Positions 10,958 to 21,000 of a stretch of DNA of 64,000 nt are shown one piece after another; position 1 is the first letter of the stretch; every line of letters begins with the position of its first letter. The stretch spans positions 10,716,292 to 10,780,291 of the forward strand of contig NC_069094.1 of the NCBI RefSeq assembly GCF_947172395.1. The letters run 5' to 3'. The notes beneath the pieces are model-generated. The model was given only the letters and a program-made list of their open reading frames with translations, was not told where the DNA came from and did no database searches. The translations under genes were made by a program, and so were the position numbers. This DNA comes from Bicyclus anynana. Its lineage: Eukaryota; Arthropoda; Insecta; Lepidoptera; Nymphalidae.

Positions 10958-11322
10958 CTATGGGCCTCATAAGAAGGCTAAGTGTCACACAGCGGGCGAT
11001 GGAACGAGCTATGTTAGGAGTGTCTCTGTGTAATCGAATCAGAAATGAGGAGATCCGCAGAAGAACCAAAGTCACCGACATAGCTCAACCAGTTGCGAAG
11101 CTAAAGTGGCAATGGGTGGGGCACTTAGTACGAAGAGCCGATGGACGTTGGGGTCCCAAAGTGCTGGAATGGCGACCCCGCACGACGACATCAAGAGAGT
11201 GGCAGGGATTCGCTGGATGCAGGTGGCTCAGTATCGTGTTGTTCGGAAGTCCCTACAAAAGGCCTATGTCCTGCAGTGGATGTCCATCGGCTGATATGAT
11301 GATGATGATGATGAATTTGCTA
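10958..11322 (+). mobile_element. RTE-type LINE 3' end, decayed
   Basis: It encodes the C-terminal end of an endonuclease/reverse transcriptase ('GLIRRL', 'TQRAMERAMLGVSL', 'RIRNEEIRRRTKVTDIAQ', 'KLKWQWVGHLVRRADGRWG'). The reading frame shifts after 'WRPRT' and the copy ends in an (ATG)n tail. RTE LINEs typically end in short simple repeats. It is a 5'-truncated dead copy. Confidence 0.85.
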
Positions 11323-11362
11323 CAGTGCCCCTCCAAGACACGCTAAACGCCACTAATCTATT

Positions 11363-11605
11363 AATACTATACTTGAATCGAACTCTGAACCTGGGGTAAA
11401 ACTTACAACATACCAATGTGCTACAGATGAATCATTACAAAACACGAAAATAATTAACGAATAATAGATACGAAGTAATATTGATACTAGACTTGAATCG
11501 AACTTTGAACCTCCCTGGGGTAAAACTTACAAAATACCAATGCGCCACAGATGAATGATTACAAAACACGAAAATAATTAACGAATAATAGATACGAAGG
11601 TAAAA
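11363..11605 (+). repeat. Two-copy tandem duplication (about 115-120 bp unit)
   Basis: 'ctatacttgaatcgaactct' through 'aataatagatacgaagtaat' is repeated directly as 'ctagacttgaatcgaacttt' through 'aataatagatacgaaggtaa'. The copies differ by small substitutions and a few inserted bases, so it is a fairly recent local duplication upstream of the homeobox gene. Confidence 0.8.
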
Positions 11606-12043
11606 GGATTGTTAAATTGAACCGCAAAGAGCCTTCAGTTCCGCAACCGTCCATCATAACTGATGTAATGTAATTGATGACACACAAATAATAGCCGGGC
11701 AGATTCCCCTGCAGATCTCATCATGAGCTTTTAGAGGGCTTTTGTGCGATAAAAAGCTCTCATATAACTTGTTATCAAATAAAAGAAAGGTGTGAATTTT
11801 CACAGGCGGTTCGCTAAGCTCCACCTCTTAAGATGGCGTTATCCCCTCCACGAGATAATCAGCCAGTAGCACGACAGAACCACTTGAGTGATACCTACAG
11901 CTTCCGTGCTCTGAGGCACCACCTATTTTCAGAACCAATTATCTTTCCAAATCCACATAGATCTTGAAACTCTAGTGTGTTTTGTGCGTGCGACTTCGTA
12001 ATGTAATAAATTGATATTATTAAAATAATATTGTATATAAATA

Positions 12044-15000
12044 ATGAATTCAATAGACGACATATCTAGTACGTGTGAAAATGAGAGCGGTGATAAAAAT
12101 TGTGTTGGTGAAAAACTTGTATACAATTGCGGATCCGAATCTGAATTGGACAGTGAAAACGAAACGATTGATGTGATTTGTGAGAACAACGATCAAAGGT
12201 CAAATGTGCATCCATACGATAGTACGAACGCTATTTATTCGTTCAGTAAAAGTTTGTACACAAATAAAATGACTGTAATTTCAAAGGGTGGTTGTGAAAG
12301 TGATCAATTAATTAACAATATCGCAAGTAGTGTTATCAATGATAGAGGAAAAAACTTTCTTATTGATAGTATTTTAGGTAACAATAGCCGTGATCCGCAA
12401 ACTAAAGCAGTGATTGACGAAAGTGAAGAATTAGAAGAGGTTGGTGATGAACACAATGGTAGGTTAATTTAATTAGCTATTTTGCTTGAAAAACTAAACT
12501 TTTCAATAATTTTCTTTTTAAATCAAAACTCATAAATTAGAAATGCCAAACGATAAATATTTTTCTGTCATGGCAAAGTATTAATATAATTATGCTTAAT
12601 TTAAACATATCATCATGACGTGCCCATGTTGAATAACCCACTGAAGGGCCAGACCTCTCTTCTGTAACGAATATATATAGTTTAGACCCACCACGCTGCT
12701 TCAATGCGAGGCGTCAGTCAGTCAGTATCTTCCAAAACATGTGAAATACTGATACTGATCTCAATCGACTATCGTCGCGTCTAGAAAATTGTGCAAATAT
12801 TCATACCCGCACCTAATAGGTTCATATTACGCACATAATTGCAAAAGTTATAAACAATTAAAGATTATAAAAAACCTAATTATGTATAAAACTAATTTGG
12901 TTACTTTTGAAAAAATCCCTTGGGTGACCAAGTTATATTTCAAAGTTTTCTATCTTGAATCATTTTTTCAATACTATAGCTTCTTTATTAAGATTTTAAA
13001 GATCCGATTTGTATTAAAACGTTACGGATCGAAATACCAATGTATGATATCTATCTACTATTTTTATAAGCAATGTTTTATTTGTTTTGTAGATGAAGCT
13101 TTGAGTGCAATAATTAATTTATTGTTCTTTCATTAAGATGACCCGATTAAAAATGTACGAAACTATAGTGTACCATAATTTTCAAAACTTATACACACGT
13201 ATGTCTACTTTTTGTAGTTACAAAGTTGCTGATAAATATGCAAGGGAGGATCTAACTTTACATTATAAGAAAAAAATTCAAAGTATGCACATTCCACCTT
13301 TTTAATATAACTGGGTCACCCTAGGGATTTTATTAAAACTAACCAAATAATTTTAGATAATTTGCTTGTGATCTACCATTTGCGTTTGATCCATAAATCA
13401 CTGAACACCCTGTATAGTTTTGTATTCCAATGTTATGTATAATTTGAGATCATTTTGTATCTCAGTGTCGTCGACTTCTACCTGCGCAGAGCTGAGTGCC
13501 CTCAACAGTGCTGAGCTGCTAGCGGGGCATGCGTACGCGCACTGGCTCGCTACACAACAACCTGCGTCTACGTTTTACGGTAGGTATTTGTATTTTGAAG
13601 TGATAACTTAAGGTCGCTATTGACGGTCAATTACTCTCACGTTTTTGAAAAGCAAACGGCAGTACCCACGCGGCATACTATACAAGTCGTGTACGCAGTG
13701 ACCAACACACGATCAATTATAGTCGTGGGTGCTACAGAAAAGTGAGAATAATTGACCGTTTGTGGCTAGCATCACGGGAGGGTAAACTGCTTCGTAACAT
13801 AACGCGTTACGGCGTTTCGTTTCCTCTCTGGATTCTTTCTCTCACACATACGGCAGCAGATTTAAGTTAGTTTAGTTAAGTTTACTTCTGTCAAACGTCC
13901 CGAGACGCACATTTTCTAAATCAAGATATCTATACTGACAATAGAGGAAAGTTCAGTTTTACACAAATATGATGTGATGACCTATGGTTCCGAGACTTGG
14001 TTACTAACTATGGGCCTCATAAGAAGACTCAGAGTCACACAGCGGGCTATGGAACGAGCTATGTTAGGAGTATCTCTGCATGATCGAATCAGAAATGAGG
14101 AGGTCCGCAGAAGAACTAAAGTCACTGACATAGCTCAAAGAGTTGCGAAGCTGAAGTGGCAATGGGCGGGGCACATAGTTCCAAGAGCTGATGGACGTTG
14201 GGGTCCCAAAGTGCTGGAATGGCGGCCCCGCACTAGTAAGCGCAGTGTTGGCCGACCCCACACCAGGTGGACTGACGACATCAAGCGAGTCGCAGGGATT
14301 CGCTGGATGCAGGTGGCTCAGTATCGTTGGAAGTCCCTACAAAAGGCCTATGTCTTGCAGTGGACGTCCATCGGCTGATATGATGATGATGATGATGAAT
14401 TTGCAAAATATTTTAATTTTCCCTTGATTTGTACACTAAACACTAATTGTATTCTAAATTTCTTCTTAAAAAGCTTCTATGCCTACTAGAAGTGCCTTGG
14501 AGTTTTGATGATCGGTCAGACAGTGAGTGACAAAATTAAAAATCTTGACTAGTTATAATTCTTAAATTATGGTTTCATATTGAATGAAAGTTAAAATATA
14601 TCGTGTCCATGCAATGATTGATGATGGATGAAACCAGAAGAGTTATAGAAAGTGATAGGGAGTTACAGAGAGGCTTGAATTGCTTCGAGAAAAGAGTGTG
14701 CCACTTTTTTGCTCGACTTGGCGTGGGCACTGCTGTGACCCCAGATAAACATATGAGAATAGCAGTTATTTTTAATTTTAAAGAGACACTTCAAATGTAC
14801 GTATTTGTATTGAGAGATTATAAAGAAGAAGGATTTTTTTAGATTTAGTAGTTTATAGCGAATAGGATGCGAAACTTCTGGACCATTTTTAACTGCCGTT
14901 TTTCGTTATTCTGCCTAAACTGACCGATCAATATGTAGGAAACGAATACGCGTGTAAAACCGCGAGACGTCAACTAGTAATCGATATGCAGCATTTGATG

Positions 15001-18000
15001 TTATATCTTTGCCATTATAAGTAGGTACTTATTAATTGACATCACCTAGTATTTTAAACTTAGAGATTTAAAACTCAGTCATCCAGAATGAACCATCATA
15101 AATGATTTGTATGGATTTTTTTGTGTCATTGCAAAAACGCAGTGCGCTTCTCTACATTACCTACTATAAAACAATAGTACTCCGAGTCTCAAAGCTCAAA
15201 AAGTGTTGAACGGATTTTATGCGGTTTTTTACGAATAGGTAGAGTGATTGACGAGAATTTTTCAAGGTTTTATGTAAATTGGTTGAAATATGGCGATAAT
15301 TTGGAAGTGGAAAGGAAAGAAGGAAAAAGTTAAGTTGCTTGGAGGGAGCTTTCATCAAAAACTCTGCTGCCTCATCGAAATCCCTTTGAGATGCATGCAA
15401 AACAATGCATGGTGGTGTTTACTGCTTTTATAGATCTAACAAAATTTCACAATGTCTTGTATCATGGATTATCATGGATCATTGGAGCTTACTGTCTACT
15501 TATAATTACTTATCCACCCTTTCGATCTTCTAAAAAGTGTCACGTACAAACTACGAGTATTCATACTCACCATCCAATAACCTGCAGCGCTAACGGCAGG
15601 ACATCCGATAAAACTGATCGTGTGTTGGTCGCGATATGCATGACATCATGCAGATAGCAACCAACACACGGTCGGTTTTATAGGATGTCAAGCCTATGTC
15701 AAGTAGCGCTGCACTCATGTGGGCTTATTGGATGGTGGATGGCTAGCTTTTGGCTCCCCAGCTATCATGGCTCAAAAACAGAAGATTATCTATAACTGCG
15801 TATTAATATATGATCAGTGTTACACAACCGACCAGCATGCGTGCATCGCGTGACATCGCTCGGGTGCGATTCTTCACACGCAAGGACCAAACACGCCATC
15901 GTCCCTCTGTGATGGATAATTGTAATTTGGCAATCAGTTATGGGGGAACGCTTGTTGTGATTCGTTATGAGCCCTCTACGCAAAAACCGGAGCGTCATTA
16001 GTGTACATAATCAGCCCCTGTTGCCAAGTGGCACGGCGATTATCTTTCTACGATCGCAAACGCTTCGAAAAGTAGAAAAATGTATGGGAATGACAGATCT
16101 TGATCACGTGACCTATCGATAGCAAATGTCATTCCCATACATTCTTCTGGTTTTCGAAGCGTTTGCGATCGTAGAAAGAATATCGACGTCCCTCTTGGCT
16201 ACAGGGGCTGATAATATGTGCTCCTCTCTTAAACATATGAACATAATAATACATTGACTTTGGTTTTTTTTTGCCTGAAATGCGATTTGCTCTTTTTTTA
16301 GTTTCGCCATGTCCATCCGTCCGTGCGGCTATTAGTATTACTACTGGTAATCTGTAACGAGAATGAACAAAAATAAATGGTGAAATAGTATTCTATAATT
16401 GTACGACCGCGATAGTCGTTGTATCGTCTTCGAAGGATATATAAGGCTGAATAATAAAATCAAATTCTATCAAAAAATGAATTTTTCTATGTTAGCCTGC
16501 GAACTTTTCAGACCACCTAATATCCTACTTTCGTGATTTTTTCACATATGCATAAACAACCGTTTAGCCGGTAGAGGGTGGGGACACTTGACTGTAACAA
16601 AAATTTGCTCTTAAGAGCTTGATATTTCGGCCTATACACTACCACCAGGTGGACAAACGACATCAAGCGAGTCGCAAGGATTCGCTGGAAGCAGGCGGCT
16701 CAGTCTCGTGATGTTTGGAAGTCCCTATAAAAGGCCTATGTCTTGCAGTGGACGTCCATCGGCTGATATGATGATGATGATGTACTATAAAATACTGTTG
16801 AAGAAATATATAGTAGGTACTTTATGAACATTATCATCGAATCCGAACTTATCTTTATTATCGAATTCCGAACTTGAAATTAACGATTAATGATCTTTTG
16901 ATTTTCGATATAACTAACGTGAAAAACGTGAGAAAACATGTACCTAATGGCTCTTATTTATAAAACTTCTTGAAAAATGCAACAAGGGTAAAAAAAATAT
17001 AGTTTTTATAAAAACAAACGCATTTTTCCGCTTATTCCGTAAAATACTATTATTTTCTCTAAGCGTAAGATATTTATTGTAGCTAAATCTGAAAAATACT
17101 ATATATTTTTCTTATAAAATGTTGTCGCGGCCTGTAATTTGAACTATTTATTATTATAAAGGAAATATTAAGGAAACCAGCATGAGGATTAAATTAATTC
17201 TCTAGGCGTGTGAAGTCAGCTAATCCGCATTGGGCCTGCCTGGTGGACTATTAGCCTAATCCCTCTCATTCTAAGAGCAAACTCGTGCTCAACAGTGAGC
17301 CGAACATGGGTTGTTGATGATGAACCATCATTATCTTCTACAACGAGCCTTAAATTCCTTAACATTGGAAAAATATATATGATTTTGGTTACTAGTTTAT
17401 CACCACCTAGGGATCAACAGAATCTCAATAGCTCAACGGTAAGACCGGTCGCACTCATCATCGAGAGGTGGCGGTTCGATCCCCGCCCCGTTGGTCTATT
17501 GTCGTACTCACTCCTAGTACAGTCATTCCCCAGTGTCACTTTTGGGGGACAAGATGGAAAATTAAAAAAGAAATTTAAAATATTTTCAAAATCCTCTTTT
17601 CAAGACCTTTTTTATTTGATGTATCACACAATGGAGTTAGTAAAAGTATTTTTTTCAACTTTCCATCTTACCCTCCCATAAGTGCCCACCATATTCAAAA
17701 TGTATCTATTGACAATTATACATCCCTGTATTTGGGTCACAAGAATTAATGTGTACCAAATTTCAATTGGATTGGTCCAGTACATTAGGAGAAAACAGAC
17801 AGACCTTAAAATATGCGCGAGGCGGATTATAAGGGTTCCGTTTTTGTACTACGTACGTTCGGATCCCTAAAAATGGCAAATATTCTTTAAAAAAAAATTG
17901 AGATATTTTTCAAGATTAAGAGTTCTAATATAGATATATAGGTAGGTACTTCAGTATACCCAAAACCTGAATCACGAACGGACTCCCTGCCTGTTCTCGG

Positions 18001-21000
18001 ATGTGACACATGACTAACTCATTTTATAGCCACCGAAATTCCGAGCATTCATCTCGACCAATGTGACAAAATAGTTGACTAACTAGCGACTTAAGGCTCG
18101 TTTACACGAGATGACAAAATACACAAAATACTTAGCGTATTTTTTTGTGATTTAAAATTCAAAATTCATCTCGACCAATGTAACAAAATAGTTGACTAAC
18201 TAGCGACTTACGGCTCGTTTACACAAGATGACAAGATAAACAAAATACTTAGCCTATTTTTTTGTGATTTAAAATTCAAAATTCAAAATTCATCTCGACC
18301 AATGTAACAAAATAGTTGACTAACTAGCGACTTACGGCTCGTTTACACAAGATGACAAAATAAACAAAATACTTAGCGTATTTTTTTGTGATTTACTTTT
18401 TAATCCCCGACGCAAACGAGGGTGTAATATATCTGTCTGTCTGTGGCACCATAGCTACCGAACAGATTCAATTTAGTTTCTTTTTGTATGAAAGGTGACT
18501 TATGTGCGAGTGTTCTTAGACACGTTTAATGAAAATCAGTTGAGCCGTTTAAAAGTTCTGGGGGTTGAAAGTGGGGAAGAATAAACGAATGTCTGCAAAT
18601 ATACTCGAGTGGGGTACACTCAAACAGAATATTGATGACTTGATCGCAAGTGTAATTAATAATTTCACGACTTTTAAGGGTTTTTAAAAAATTTCAATTT
18701 TATGTTATCAAGTCAACTGCGATTAAGTAATGATGCATGATCGGTATTTGAAGCGAGCTAAAACCTCCTGTACCTACCTCTCCTATACTATTTTCCTACT
18801 ACTTCATTGGTCCCGTGGTTCGAATCCGAGGTCAGGTCAACAAAAAAAATAAGTTATTGGGATTTTTTCCTACAAGAATAATCTTAATAGCAGCCTGGAG
18901 TCGAGAAGTTGGCGGTGTTAGTACACCTCCGTGCCTCGGAGAGCACGTAAAGCCGTCGGTCCTGCGCCTGATCTCTCACCGGTCGTGTCGGTCTGCCGTC
19001 CCATCGGATTTCGAGAGTGAGGGAAGAGAGAGTGCACCTGTGCTTGCACACACTTGTGGACTATATTATCTTCATGTTACATACATGTTAATCGTACCAT
19101 GACTACAAACAAGATGTTTATAGAATTATAGATAGGAGTTGAAATTTTTTTTTGAGTTTTCAAACATTTTAGTATCTCTATACTAATATTATAACCAGGT
19201 AAAAGGTGTGGTAATTGTAGGGGGTAATCTCTGAATATCTCTTTCCCCTGTAATGAAAAAAAAATATTCAAGGTCAAAGGTCAAGAAAATGAGTTTTCGC
19301 GATTTAGAGTAAAACGATAAGTTTTATCATAAAAATATCTTTATAGATCATAAAATTATCTACAAAAAATGTATCAATATCTTCCCTACAAACCACCGTT
19401 TTGGAGATATAACGATTAAAATGTTGTAAAAGTTGTAATAGCACAGCATAGCGCATTTTTTATATAGCTTAAGTAGCTTCAAATGTCTAAAATGTCCGTA
19501 CTACTAAGGTTCCTATTTGTTTAAATTATTCACGAACACATTTCCGTGATTTAAATTTTCATAAGTATCGCTGTAACGTGAGCGTGCGTGGCATTAGCAC
19601 AACTCATAAAAGTTTTCGTGTATCATTCCTCGATACAGTTCCAACAGCACAAGTCGCTAAGGCGGGGCGCAAACACGCCAGCTTTGTTAGTAATTATCGA
19701 CGCGGCAGCTGTTTACCGACACTTTGGTGCGAAGTCGCGACCACCGTCCGTCGGCTGGCGACAATTCGACGAATGTGCCTTGAGACGTATCTTTTTTTTT
19801 CTGTCTGAGTAGGTGCCGATAGCTCCCTGCGGAACCACTACGGCGTCACCGGGGGGGTTGGGCGAGCGCAGAAGCATCGCCTGATGTGACCCGAAGGCTG
19901 ACAGAAAGATAGAGGACAGAACAGCTCTCTAAGGGTGTCTCCTATGAGACTCGGACCTCGGCTTAGTGGTCCATTCGGGAGGAGGCTCAGACCAATTATT
20001 GTATAGGATCAGCCTCGCTAGACGTTAACTTTCTGTCACATTATATGATCAACGATCTAATACGATTATAAAAACTCTCTCTATATTATCGATGTTTCAT
20101 AGTTGTAATCGTGTTTGTCGGTTAAAGAGCTCCGTAAAAATACCTTTTTGTGTAATTGAATAGTGTAAAAAACGGGCAAAAACTTCGAGCTTAGTAAAAG
20201 ATATATACCAAATCTAAGCTCGTTTTCCTCAGAAAATGATAGAAAATTTCGTTTGTGAATATGGGTGCGATACTGGTCCTTCTATAATTGGTCTGAGGGA
20301 GGAGGATATAGGAGGGACCTCGTTGAGACGTATCGCACTAACGGAACGCCATGTTATACCCTTTTTTTTTATACTTTACAAGTTAGCCCTTGACTACAAT
20401 CTCAACTGATGGTAAGTGATGATGCAGTCTAAGATGGAAGCGGGCTAACTTGTTAGGAGAAGGATGAAAATCCACACCCCTTTCGGTTTCTACACGGCAT
20501 CGTACCGGAACGCTAAATCGCTTGGCGGTACGTCTTTGCCGGTAGGGTGGTAACTAGCCACGGCCGAAGCCTCCCACCAGCCAGACCTGGACAAATTAAG
20601 AAAATCTCAATCTGCCCAGCCGGGGATCGAACCCAGGACCTCCGTCTTGTATATCCACCGCGCATACCACTGCGCCACGGAGGCCGTCAAAACCCTGTTT
20701 GCTTTACGTGTTAGTGACGACAATTTTTCACGTTAGCGCAATTTCGATCGTGGAAATGTTTAACGATTATTCAATTTAACGTTAAATACTTAACGTTGAG
20801 ACGATATGTTTTATTTTCAACAACGTTTGCGAATAATTTATGAATGCATGGTTTTTGTGAGGAATAACCGTATATTAGGGTAGGCTGTTCTTTTATGTAG
20901 GCCATCATCATCATTATGAACCCATATTCGGCTCACTGTTGAGCACGAGTTTCATCTCAGAATGATAGGGGTTAGGCAAATAGTCCACATCGCTAGCCCA

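Noticed and set aside
13974..14378. 134-codon frame as a host gene
   Set aside because: It is the C-terminal end of an RTE reverse transcriptase, repeated at least five times in the window and ending in (ATG)n.
14618..14842. 74-codon frame in homeobox intron 2
   Set aside because: No splice sites in phase, no motif, no conservation evidence.
17428..17500. tRNA gene-like A and B boxes
   Set aside because: Same body follows all copies and the arms do not form a full cloverleaf; these are SINE heads. The same applies to 23694, 25340, 27512 and 52811.
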